This document shows positions 8,276 to 16,110 of a DNA stretch of 64,000 nt, in pieces. The stretch is from Bacteroidia bacterium (lineage in GTDB: Bacteria > Bacteroidota > Bacteroidia > B-17B0 > Aurantibacillaceae). The notes beneath the pieces were generated by a model. It worked only from the letters and a program-made list of their open reading frames with translations. It had not been told where the DNA came from and did no database searches. Location: positions 62,001 through 126,000 of the forward strand of contig JAEUTO010000010.1 in assembly GCA_016787785.1 (NCBI GenBank), read 5' to 3'. The position numbers were made by a program, and so were the translations under genes. Every line of letters begins with the position of its first letter. The stretch's first letter is position 1.

Positions 8276-11200
8276 GTGGAAAAGAAATTTAAAGAGTTCA
8301 AATTAACAAGTTGGTCTATTGATAATAAATCGGCCATCTATGTGCTAACCATTTTTATTACGTTAGCAGGAATGTTTTCATACAACAGTATTCCTAAGGA
8401 AAAATTCCCGGATATCGTTATCCCTACAATTTATGTAAGTACTGTTTACCCTGGTAGTTCGCCAAAAGACATGGAAAATCTAGTTTGTAAACCACTTGAA
8501 AAACAGATTAAATCTATATCCGGAGTAAAGAAACTTACAAGCAATTCTGTACAGGATTTCTCTAATATCATTGTTGAATTTAACACAGATGTAGAGGTTG
8601 CAGTAGCAAAACAAAAGGTAAAAGATGCAGTAGATAAGGCAAAAAAAGATTTGCCGAAAGACCTCCCTTCCGATCCAAGCGTGATGGAGGTAGAATTTTC
8701 AGAAATGCCGATAATGTTTGTGAACATATCAGGAGATTATGAATTAAGCCAGTTAAAAAAATATGCAGATGATTTACAAGACAGAATAGAATCTCTTAAG
8801 GAGATTACAAGAGCGGATATGGTTGGAGCTTTAGAAAGGGAAATTCAAATTAATGTGGACATGTACAGAATGCATGCTGCCAAACTTTCAATGACAGATA
8901 TAGAAAGGGCCATTGCTTCAGAAAATTTGATTATATCCGGAGGAAGTGTTGATATGGATGAAATGGCAAGAACAATTAGTGTTTCAGGAGAGTTTTCGGA
9001 TATTGATAACATAAAAAACATTGTTATTAATTCGATGGTTGGCGCACCTGTTTATTTAAAAGATGTTGCTGATGTTAAAGATGGTTTTCTGGAACAAGAA
9101 AGTTATGGTCACCTTGATAACAAAAAGGTAATTACTTTAAATATCATTAAAAGAGGTGGTGAAAACCTGATTGATGCTTCTGATAAGATTAATGACATTA
9201 TAATTGAAATGAAAAAATCATCATTTCCTGAAGATTTGGTTATTAAAACAACAGGAGATCAATCGTCTCAAACCCGAACTACATTACACGATTTAATTAA
9301 TACCATTATCATTGGCTTTATTCTCGTAACAATTATTCTGATGTTCTTTATGGGTGCTACCAATGCAATTTTCGTTGGATTATCTGTACCTCTATCCATG
9401 TTTATTGCTTTTATGATTTTACCTGGTATTGGTTTTACCATGAATATGATTGTATTGTTTGCTTTTCTGCTTGGTTTAGGTATTGTGGTTGATGATGCAG
9501 TTGTTGTTATAGAAAATACGCACCGGATTTTCGATAACGGAAAAAAGAATATTGTTACTGCGGCTAAGCAAGCGGCAGGTGAAGTGTTTCTGCCTGTATT
9601 ATCCGGAACCATAACAACACTTGCGCCCTTTATACCACTTGCATTTTGGGGAGGTACTATTGGTAAATTTATGCATTTTATGCCCGTAACAATGATTATT
9701 ACATTGAGTGCATCGCTTATCGTTGCTTATATTATTAATCCGGTATTTGCAGTTAATTTTATGAAGCCACATGAAAAGCACCATGGTAAAAAAAGTCGCA
9801 AAGGACTAGTTATTACTGCTGTTGTAATGGTAATGATTGCTTTGTTGTTTTATATAACAGGATCTCCAGGAAAAGGAAATTTTATTATTTTAATGTTACT
9901 GATTTATACTTTGTATAGTTTATTAATTGAGAAAATGATTGCCAGGTTTCAGGAAAAAACATGGCCTGCCGTTCAGAATTTATACGCACGATTTTTGAAT
10001 TGGACACTTGATCGGCCATATAAAGTTGTTGGATTAACAATAGCCTTGCTTATTGGTTCTGTAATGCTTACAGCATTAAGAAATCCTAAAGTAGTTTTTT
10101 TTCCTAAAGGAGATCCCAATTTTATTTATGTATATGCAACCTTACCCGTTGGTACAAAAGCTTCCGCGACCGACTCCATTGCGAAAATAATAGAAGGCAG
10201 AATATATAAGGTAATTGGAGAGAAAAATCCAATAGTTGAATCAGTAATTACAAACGTAGCTGTTGGTGCTTCTGAAAATAGAGATGACAGAGGAAAGTAT
10301 TCAAACAAAGCAAAGGTTGGAGTAGCATTTGTTGAATTTGGATTGCGAGATGGGGTTTCAACTAAAAAATATTTAGATGAAATTAGAACTGCCGTTAAAG
10401 GTATTCCGGGAGTTGAGATGTCTGTTGATCAAGAACAAAGTGGGCCACCTACTGCCAAACCTATTAATATTGAAATAAGTGGTGATAAATTTGAAGATCT
10501 GGTGGCAACCTCACTTTCCCTGAAGAAAATGCTTGATTCGCTTCAGATAGCGGGCGTAGAAGAACTTAAATCTGACTTGCAACTAAATAAGCCTGAAATA
10601 AAAATTAATATTGACAGGGAACGAGCAAATAGAGAAGGAATATCAACTGCTCAAATTGGAATGGAACTTCGTAATGCAGTTTATGGCAAGGAGGTTTCAC
10701 GATTTAAAGATGCAAACGATGATTATCCAATCATGCTTCGTTATAATAAGTCACAGAGAAATAATATTGAAGAGTTGCAAAATCTTAAAATTACCTACCG
10801 TGACATGAATATGGGTGGTGCTATCCGTCAAATTCCATTATCCGCTTTTGCAAAAGTAGATTACACTAGCACTTACGGAGGAATAAAAAGAAAAAATCAA
10901 AAAAGAGTGATTACTCTTTCTTCTAATGTACTTTCCGGATTTAATGCTAATAAAGTAAATGCGGCATTGCTTTCGGTTACAAAAAACTTTAAAACTCCGC
11001 AAGGTGTAATAGTTGAATTAACAGGCGAAAAGGAGGAACAAAAAGAAGCGGCTGCATTTATGGGACGAGCTTTGATGATTTCCGTTTTTATAATTTTATT
11101 AATATTAATTATTCAGTTTAATTCATTTAGTAAAACATTAATAATTCTGTCTGAAATTATTTTAAGTGTAATTGGTGTTCTCCTTGGCTTGGCTATTTTC

Positions 11201-11659
11201 AATATGGATATTTCAGTTGTAATGACTGGAATTGGAATTGTTGCTTTAGCCGGAATAGTCGTCAGGAATGGTATATTACTCGTAGAATTTACCGATACTC
11301 TTGTTGAGAATGGCATGTCGGTTCGAGAGGCTGTTGTTGAAGGTGGACGCATAAGAATGACTCCCGTAATTTTAACTGCTACGGCTACAATATTGGGCAT
11401 GATTCCACTTGCTGTAGGGTTTAATATTGATTTTGTTACAATGTTTACAGAATTAAACCCCAAAATTTATTTTGGGGGTGATTCTGTTGCCTTTTGGGGT
11501 CCTTTGTCATGGACAATTATTTTCGGATTAAGTTTCGCAACTTTTATCACGTTAATATTAGTTCCTGTAATGTATTTAATTGCATTTAAAACCAAAGAAA
11601 AAACAAAAAAAGTAATTTCCGGTGTTAGAAAAAAGAAGGTTACGATTGCTTCAAATTAA
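8276..11659 (+). CDS. RND (AcrB/HAE-like) efflux pump
   Basis: The protein has 1127 residues from a GTG start. It carries the N-terminal transmembrane helix, the porter domain entry motif PGSSPKDMENLVCKPLEKQI, six-helix bundles and two large periplasmic loops. The proton-relay pair Asp406-Asp407 sits in GIVVDDAVVVIENTHR on TM4. It is longer than AcrB partly because of an extra hydrophobic pair (about 500-550, around SRKGLVITAVVMVMIALLFY) before the second periplasmic loop. The closing SWTIIFGLSFATFITLILVP is typical. It is a proton-driven exporter of drugs or lipophilic compounds. The MarR gene starts 11 bases later, completing a TetR-TolC-adaptor-pump-MarR operon. Confidence 0.94.
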   Translation: MEKKFKEFKLTSWSIDNKSAIYVLTIFITLAGMFSYNSIPKEKFPDIVIPTIYVSTVYPGSSPKDMENLVCKPLEKQIKSISGVKKLTSNSVQDFSNIIVEFNTDVEVAVAKQKVKDAVDKAKKDLPKDLPSDPSVMEVEFSEMPIMFVNISGDYELSQLKKYADDLQDRIESLKEITRADMVGALEREIQINVDMYRMHAAKLSMTDIERAIASENLIISGGSVDMDEMARTISVSGEFSDIDNIKNIVINSMVGAPVYLKDVADVKDGFLEQESYGHLDNKKVITLNIIKRGGENLIDASDKINDIIIEMKKSSFPEDLVIKTTGDQSSQTRTTLHDLINTIIIGFILVTIILMFFMGATNAIFVGLSVPLSMFIAFMILPGIGFTMNMIVLFAFLLGLGIVVDDAVVVIENTHRIFDNGKKNIVTAAKQAAGEVFLPVLSGTITTLAPFIPLAFWGGTIGKFMHFMPVTMIITLSASLIVAYIINPVFAVNFMKPHEKHHGKKSRKGLVITAVVMVMIALLFYITGSPGKGNFIILMLLIYTLYSLLIEKMIARFQEKTWPAVQNLYARFLNWTLDRPYKVVGLTIALLIGSVMLTALRNPKVVFFPKGDPNFIYVYATLPVGTKASATDSIAKIIEGRIYKVIGEKNPIVESVITNVAVGASENRDDRGKYSNKAKVGVAFVEFGLRDGVSTKKYLDEIRTAVKGIPGVEMSVDQEQSGPPTAKPINIEISGDKFEDLVATSLSLKKMLDSLQIAGVEELKSDLQLNKPEIKINIDRERANREGISTAQIGMELRNAVYGKEVSRFKDANDDYPIMLRYNKSQRNNIEELQNLKITYRDMNMGGAIRQIPLSAFAKVDYTSTYGGIKRKNQKRVITLSSNVLSGFNANKVNAALLSVTKNFKTPQGVIVELTGEKEEQKEAAAFMGRALMISVFIILLILIIQFNSFSKTLIILSEIILSVIGVLLGLAIFNMDISVVMTGIGIVALAGIVVRNGILLVEFTDTLVENGMSVREAVVEGGRIRMTPVILTATATILGMIPLAVGFNIDFVTMFTELNPKIYFGGDSVAFWGPLSWTIIFGLSFATFITLILVPVMYLIAFKTKEKTKKVISGVRKKKVTIASN

Positions 11660-11669
11660 ATTTCAATTG

Positions 11670-12125
11670 ATGAATAATGTATCTCTCATAGACCGTTTAA
11701 ATAATATTTCAAAGCTTTATCACAAAGCTGTTGCAAGTTATTTAAACGGTTTAAGTATTGATAGGTATTATATAATACTTTTTGTTATTAATGAGTCGAA
11801 AAAGAAGCTGACTCAAAAAGAGATAAGTGAAATAATCTATGTTGAGAAGTCGTCACTGGTGCAAATGATAGATTATTTAGTGAAATCCGGATATGTTAAG
11901 AGAATTTCAAATCCAAAGGATAGAAGGCAAAACTTTATTTATTTAACAGAAAAAGCTAACAAGGATATTTCCTTAATAACTAATGCATATAAGAAAGCCG
12001 ATGAATTTTCTTTCAAAGACATTCCCAAAAAAGAAGTTAAAGTATTTAAGCAAAGTTTAAATGTTATGCTAGGGAATTTAATTAGGAGAATGCTTGCTTG
12101 TTCTTCAAAATATATAAAATTATGA
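11670..12125 (+). CDS. MarR family regulator, tail of the first efflux operon
   Basis: From the ATG at 11670 (MNNVSLIDRLNNISKLYHKA) the protein has 151 residues. The longer frame from 11622 runs inside the pump gene and is not needed. The winged helix is clear: LTQKEISEIIYVEKSSLVQM, then IDYLVKSGYVKRISNPKDRR, followed by the wing and a C-terminal dimerisation helix. It starts 11 bases after the RND stop, so pump and regulator should share a transcript. It is more like the MarR at 30936 in position and layout than the free-standing MarR genes. Confidence 0.88.
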   Translation: MNNVSLIDRLNNISKLYHKAVASYLNGLSIDRYYIILFVINESKKKLTQKEISEIIYVEKSSLVQMIDYLVKSGYVKRISNPKDRRQNFIYLTEKANKDISLITNAYKKADEFSFKDIPKKEVKVFKQSLNVMLGNLIRRMLACSSKYIKL

Positions 12126-12140
12126 ACGTATAAGTAAAAA

Positions 12141-12671
12141 TTAGTTAAGCAAACTTGTTCTTTTGTCAATTATTGTAAGATTTTTTTCCTTAAATAAAAT
12201 ATCCGATTCAGCAATGGCTTTAGTAAATTTTTGAAGGTTTTCAACGGGAAGAATTTCGAGGACTACCGAAATACATTGAGAGGCTTCATTTCTTATTTCC
12301 CCATCCCCGAACTTTGCCATTTCTAAAAAAAGTGAAAGACCAGATTCTAAAACAAGAACGTCTCCGGCCGTTATTATATCACATATTCTGTCGCGACAAT
12401 CCCATATATTCTCTAATTTTTTATAGGCTAAATTTGAAAACGTTAACAAGGTAAATTTATGTACGTTGCTATTATTTGAATTTAGACATATCGCTATATC
12501 ACTAAAATGATCTATGAGAAGATCAGGCTTGATTAAACTGATTTCATAAATCAAACTAATTACATCAAGTTCGATTTCCGGCTGATGCAAATTCGTTATG
12601 AGGTAATTTATTTTTTGAATATTATTTTCTTTAACAATTTCCCTTGCAATTTCTTTTGACATTGAATCCAA
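12141..12671 (-). CDS. HEAT-like helical repeat protein, unknown function
   Basis: This is a 176-residue soluble, all-helical protein without signal peptide. Successive helix pairs (ELDVISLIYEISLIKPDLL; SNVHKFTLLTFSNLAYKKL; VLESGLSLFLEMAKFGDGEI; EASQCISVVLEILPVENLQK) look like degenerate HEAT/armadillo repeats, which bind other proteins. Start is ATG 12671, with a second in-frame ATG at 12662. It converges on the MarR gene of the first efflux operon, and a GTTTAAAC double site (12706-12728) lies 35 bases upstream. It may therefore belong to the same regulon as the SnoaL operon. I do not recognise a family. Confidence 0.7.
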   Translation of the reverse strand: MDSMSKEIAREIVKENNIQKINYLITNLHQPEIELDVISLIYEISLIKPDLLIDHFSDIAICLNSNNSNVHKFTLLTFSNLAYKKLENIWDCRDRICDIITAGDVLVLESGLSLFLEMAKFGDGEIRNEASQCISVVLEILPVENLQKFTKAIAESDILFKEKNLTIIDKRTSLLN

Positions 12672-12705
12672 ATCTAAATTAATATATACGAATTTAGTAA
12701 ATAAT

Positions 12706-12728
12706 CGTTAAACAATATATGTTTAAAC
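12706..12728. promoter_or_regulatory. GTTTAAAC-N7-GTTTAAAC site, copy 2
   Basis: CGTTAAAC and GTTTAAAC are separated by AATATAT. The site lies 35 bases upstream of the HEAT-like gene and also flanks the 3' end of the truncated MarR copy. The intact MarR at 22089 has a site in the same relative position. Confidence 0.55.
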
Positions 12729-12768
12729 AAATAAACTTTTATTGCATGAAAAATAAAAGGTTTTAGGT

Positions 12769-13026
12769 CTAAATTCTAATCTTATCTAAAAGCTCGTTTA
12801 GTTTCTTTAGGTCTGTTTCATTTAAATGCGAGAGAATATTATCCGATTTTAAATCAACTAAATCCATTTTCTCAAGAAGGCTCAACCCTTTTTTTGTTAT
12901 TTTAATCTCAGCAACTCGCCTATCGGTTTGCGGACTTGCGCTGTGTGGATTTTCGGAGAAGTATTTGTCGGCAAGACAAATGTTTATTTGGAAATCCGCA
13001 CACCAATGTTGCTCAAATGCCTGCAC
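12769..13026 (-). pseudogene. Truncated MarR family copy (C-terminal half only)
   Basis: The last 50 residues (from DRRVAEIKITKKG to LNELLDKIRI) closely match the C-terminus of the MarR gene at 22089-22538, and the similarity extends into the 3' flank with its GTTTAAAC site. Before DRR the similarity ends abruptly, and the frame runs into hairpin-rich sequence of different composition (12930-13094). The N-terminal dimerisation and recognition helices are absent, so this cannot be a working MarR protein. It is best read as a duplicated MarR block broken by an insertion or deletion that also cut the glycosyltransferase next to it. Confidence 0.75.
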
Positions 13027-13058
13027 AGAGCAAGCACGCTGTTTGTTAGCGAAACAAA
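12943..13058. other. Hairpin-rich junction between two truncated genes
   Basis: A long imperfect inverted repeat pairs GTGTGGATTTTC (12943-12954) with GAAATCCGCACAC (12991-13003). It encloses a perfect hairpin ATTTGTC-GGCAA-GACAAAT (12963-12981). A second hairpin TTTGTT-AGCGA-AACAAA is at 13042-13058. The stretch is richer in GC than its surroundings. It lies exactly where a MarR gene lost its 5' end and a glycosyltransferase its 3' end, so it is probably the footprint of a mobile or recombination element. Confidence 0.55.
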
Positions 13059-13094
13059 TGGATTAATTCTGTAATCGATTAATGTTTCGGATGG

Positions 13095-13445
13095 CTACCC
13101 CAAAACCATATCCGCTTCATCGTTTTTTAAGGGTGATAATAATTTGCCAAAATGTTCTTTTGTTATATTTGACAAATCTGCATCCATGAATAAAATCAAG
13201 TTATTCTGAAATTTTTCTACACCATGATGAGACATGGCATAACTTTTACCCTTGTTCTCAACTAATTTTTCATACTTGAAATAGTGTGTCTTTTGCATTT
13301 TACTTAAAATGATTTCGGTACTATCAGTGGAACCATCGTCCACTACTATTACTTCATTTTCAGAGGAGTAGTCACAGCAGGATTTTACCACTGATGAAAT
13401 TGTACTTTCCTCATTATAAGTGCAGATAATAATACTTGTTTTCAT
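13095..13445 (-). pseudogene. Glycosyltransferase family 2, C-terminally truncated
   Basis: The 116-residue frame starts correctly with MKTSIIICTYNEESTI and carries the GT-A signature: VVDDGSTDST near residues 35-44 and the DxD-type FMDADLS near 88-94. It stops after ADMVLG. Family members run on for more than 100 further residues containing the catalytic base and acceptor region, which are missing here. The break coincides with the hairpin-rich junction to its left. The 5' end lies 10 bases after the phospholipid methyltransferase stop, so the two were once an operon. The product is presumably inactive. Confidence 0.75.
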
Positions 13446-13455
13446 GTTTTTAATT

Positions 13456-14025
13456 TTAAATACTGCTTTTTTCAGACTTTATACAATTGATTAGAACAAC
13501 AGGAAGAAAATTTAAAACAACAAATCCCCACTTTACATATTTAAAATTTTGCTTGATAAGATTGAGAATTAACCATGAATATTGATACGTGATAAATTGT
13601 CCATCTTTCTTTAATAATTTAAAAGAATCGTTAATTATTTTTATTCTTTTATCTTTTTTAATTAGAGAGAAAGGTATTGTGGAAATAATACAATCAACCT
13701 CTTCAATATTGTATTTGTATTTTAATATTTCCATTGTATTTTCAGCGTCTTCCTTAATCACAATCAATCGACTATCATTAATATAAATCAATTTTTCTAT
13801 AAAATTTAAATTCGTCTCAAACACAAACAGTTTCGCATCCTGACTCATATTTTCAAGAATCAATTTTGTTATAATACCATCTCCAGGACCATATTCTGTT
13901 ATTGTATGAGCATTTTTAAAATTTATTTTTTTTATTATTTCATTTGCTAAATATTTTGACGTAGGAGCAACAGCACCAATCTTTCTATCATGTAAAAATT
14001 CAGATATAAATAATTTATTTTTCAT
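13456..14025 (-). CDS. Phospholipid N-methyltransferase-like SAM methyltransferase
   Basis: This 189-residue protein begins FISEFLHDRKIGAVAPTSKY, the characteristic N-terminus of the PmtA-like family, followed by the SAM-binding motif EYGPGDGIITK (about 44-54). An acidic strand end follows (LFVFETN), then a motif IV-like IISTIPFS (about 112-119). A hydrophobic C-terminal segment (FVVLNFLPVVLINC) may touch the membrane. The family methylates phosphatidylethanolamine or related lipids, though some relatives act on other substrates. It sits between the START-domain gene and the broken glycosyltransferase, downstream of the second RND operon. Confidence 0.78.
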   Translation of the reverse strand: MKNKLFISEFLHDRKIGAVAPTSKYLANEIIKKINFKNAHTITEYGPGDGIITKLILENMSQDAKLFVFETNLNFIEKLIYINDSRLIVIKEDAENTMEILKYKYNIEEVDCIISTIPFSLIKKDKRIKIINDSFKLLKKDGQFITYQYSWLILNLIKQNFKYVKWGFVVLNFLPVVLINCIKSEKSSI

Positions 14026-14088
14026 TATTAAAAAGTGTGCTATTATTATAATTCATTTCTCTATTTGCATATTGTAAAATATGACAGC

Positions 14089-14724
14089 TCATTTTCCTAC
14101 TTTCTTTTTCATATTAAGCAAAGTACTGTATGGGCCATCAACAATAAACATGTTTATTATCGAGCTGGGAATACTTCCTGCCGGATCTCCATAAAACTGG
14201 TAAATGATTTCTATTTTATTCCCTTGTGGCGTTAATTGCCACATACCTTTCGCATTTTTAATCCGTAGAAAATCATCGGTGCCTGTAATATAATCTGGTT
14301 TGCTTAAAAGGTTGTATCTAACTGTACCATCAACATCTACGGTTTTTCCGGAAAATATTACAATATCCCTGTCGGTCATTGGCCAAGGCAAATCGGTAGT
14401 GTAGTATATGTACTGCTCCGTTTTATTTACCTGTTTTAGAATTTTGGCTGTAGCAATATTTGTTTGCCAATTCGGATAATCACTTACATTTTCAATGAGA
14501 CTTTCCAACGACTTCATATTAGCAGTAACGATTGTAACTGCCTTGAACTCTTTTATGCTTGAACCTTCAGACTGACGAGTGTACACTTTAATATCATTCC
14601 CGGTTTTTTCTAATTTCCATTCTGTTGGGTTGAGTAAATGGCTTTCATTAATGTCAGGTTTGAACGCCATACAAATTATAAAGACATTAATTATGAGTAT
14701 AAATGCTAAGTTTTTTTTGATCAT
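14089..14724 (-). CDS. START-domain lipid-binding protein, exported
   Basis: This 211-residue protein has an N-terminal hydrophobic signal or anchor (LAFILIINVFIICMAF, about 5-20), then one START domain. The segments seen are WKLEKTGNDIKVYTRQSEGS (about 37-56), VSDYPNWQTNIATAKILKQ (about 80-98), the motif DLPWPMTDRDIV (about 111-122) and a C-terminal amphipathic helix after GSIPSSIINMF. START domains bind lipids or hydrophobic ligands in a helix-grip pocket. It starts 30 bases after the TolC gene of the second RND operon on the same strand, so it is likely co-expressed and may deliver or sense a lipophilic compound in the periplasm. Confidence 0.85.
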   Translation of the reverse strand: MIKKNLAFILIINVFIICMAFKPDINESHLLNPTEWKLEKTGNDIKVYTRQSEGSSIKEFKAVTIVTANMKSLESLIENVSDYPNWQTNIATAKILKQVNKTEQYIYYTTDLPWPMTDRDIVIFSGKTVDVDGTVRYNLLSKPDYITGTDDFLRIKNAKGMWQLTPQGNKIEIIYQFYGDPAGSIPSSIINMFIVDGPYSTLLNMKKKVGK

Positions 14725-14753
14725 GTTTTTTAGCTTTAATTTATGATTGGTAA

Positions 14754-16100
14754 TTACCTACCAGTATATTGTAGATACGTTGATATTGAGGTGCGATATT
14801 GGGTTTTAGTGTCAATCAGCTTGTCATTGGTTTCGGTAAGTAATGCCTGTGCTTCTAGTAAATCGGAAAGAGTTATAACCCCGCTATTATAGCTTGTTTG
14901 CATAACTTTCAGGTTTTCTTCAGCCTGCTTTACAGTTTCTTCTAATAATATAATCTGTTTGTAATTTTCGTTTAAATCCACCCACGCTTTTTCAATTTGT
15001 AGTTTTAATAATCCTTTGGTATCAGTTAGCGTGTTTTCTGCTATTTGCTCTTTTATTTTTTGCTCTTTTATTGCATGCGAACCGCCCCACCAATCAGTTA
15101 TAGGTATCGAAACAGTGGCGTAAACTAACCCATTCGTAGTCCCATCTACATCTTTAATTAAATTATTGTTATAGTACCCCATCGCTCCAACTGCTACCTG
15201 TGGTAAATAATCACCTGTTTTCATTTTAGTTTGTAATTCTTGTGCTTTTACCGATTGCTCTAATAATTGATATTCTGTTCTGTTTTGCAAGGCTGTTTCA
15301 TTTTCAATATAATATGATTGAGGTAATTCTATTTTTTGTAAATCCTCTTGCAATACTAATGTTGAATCGTATGGAATACCAATAGTTTGACAAAACTGCA
15401 TAATTGCCAATTTTTTTCCGCTGTGTAATTTGCTCTTATTTGAATTCAATTCATTTTTTTTGATTTGAACTTTCAGCAAATCATTCTTAATTATCAGCCC
15501 CGATTTGAATGCATCATTCACTTGTTTATTTATGCCTTCTAAGAAGGTTTCGTATTTTTCAATAGTTTTTTCTTTTTCCTGTAATGATAGAATTTGCCAA
15601 TACTGCTGTTCTGTTTTTAACAAAACATCATTTTGAGTAAGTTTTTGCTGTTGTTCTTTCACAGCTATTCCAACCTTGGCTAATTTATTTCCGGTAATTA
15701 TTCGGCCACCCGAAAAAATCGGTTGAGTTACATTAACCAATCCAAGAGCAGTTTTGTCTAACATCTGAATACTTGATCCTGGCAAGTAAGCAAATTGTGT
15801 AGCTATTGGAATATTTGCAGGATTACCATCATAAACAGGCAAGTTCCCGCCTTGCGTATTAAATTTAAGCAAGGGATCTTTAGCTTTCATAGCAAAAGCC
15901 ATAACACTTATTTTTGGAAAATAATTAGTAAATGCTCCTTTCTTAACTTGCTTTGAGGCTTCGGTTTCAAGAAGACTGTTTTTAATGCTGATGTTGTTTT
16001 TTATTGCAAGTTCTTTATATTCTTTTAAAGTAAGTACAGTCTGACCGTAAACTATTACTGAACAAGAAACACTTATAATTATTATAATTAATTTTTTCAT
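14754..16100 (-). CDS. TolC-like outer membrane efflux protein (second RND operon)
   Basis: This 448-residue protein has a signal peptide ending CSVIVYGQT and two TolC-type repeats. LTLKEYKELAIKNNISIKNS (about 23-42) opens the first repeat. LQIEKAWVDLNENYKQI with AEENLKVMQTSYNSGVITLS and DLLEAQALLTETND (about 358-428) closes the second. It starts 10 bases after the RND pump stop and is the third gene of an adaptor-RND-TolC operon. It differs clearly from the two other TolC proteins in the window, so the operons are not recent duplicates. Confidence 0.93.
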   Translation of the reverse strand: MKKLIIIIISVSCSVIVYGQTVLTLKEYKELAIKNNISIKNSLLETEASKQVKKGAFTNYFPKISVMAFAMKAKDPLLKFNTQGGNLPVYDGNPANIPIATQFAYLPGSSIQMLDKTALGLVNVTQPIFSGGRIITGNKLAKVGIAVKEQQQKLTQNDVLLKTEQQYWQILSLQEKEKTIEKYETFLEGINKQVNDAFKSGLIIKNDLLKVQIKKNELNSNKSKLHSGKKLAIMQFCQTIGIPYDSTLVLQEDLQKIELPQSYYIENETALQNRTEYQLLEQSVKAQELQTKMKTGDYLPQVAVGAMGYYNNNLIKDVDGTTNGLVYATVSIPITDWWGGSHAIKEQKIKEQIAENTLTDTKGLLKLQIEKAWVDLNENYKQIILLEETVKQAEENLKVMQTSYNSGVITLSDLLEAQALLTETNDKLIDTKTQYRTSISTYLQYTGR

Positions 16101-16110
16101 TTTCTATTTT

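Noticed and set aside
8276..11659. Heavy-metal (CzcA) type for the first RND pump
   Set aside because: The heavy-metal signature FGLS-V-T-V-F-ED in the first porter segment is absent. That signature is found only in the remnant at 4107-4280.
12930..13094. Integron attC site
   Set aside because: The stretch folds into hairpins, but the paired core sites (RYYYAAC / GTTRRRY) could not be shown and no integron integrase or cassette array is visible.
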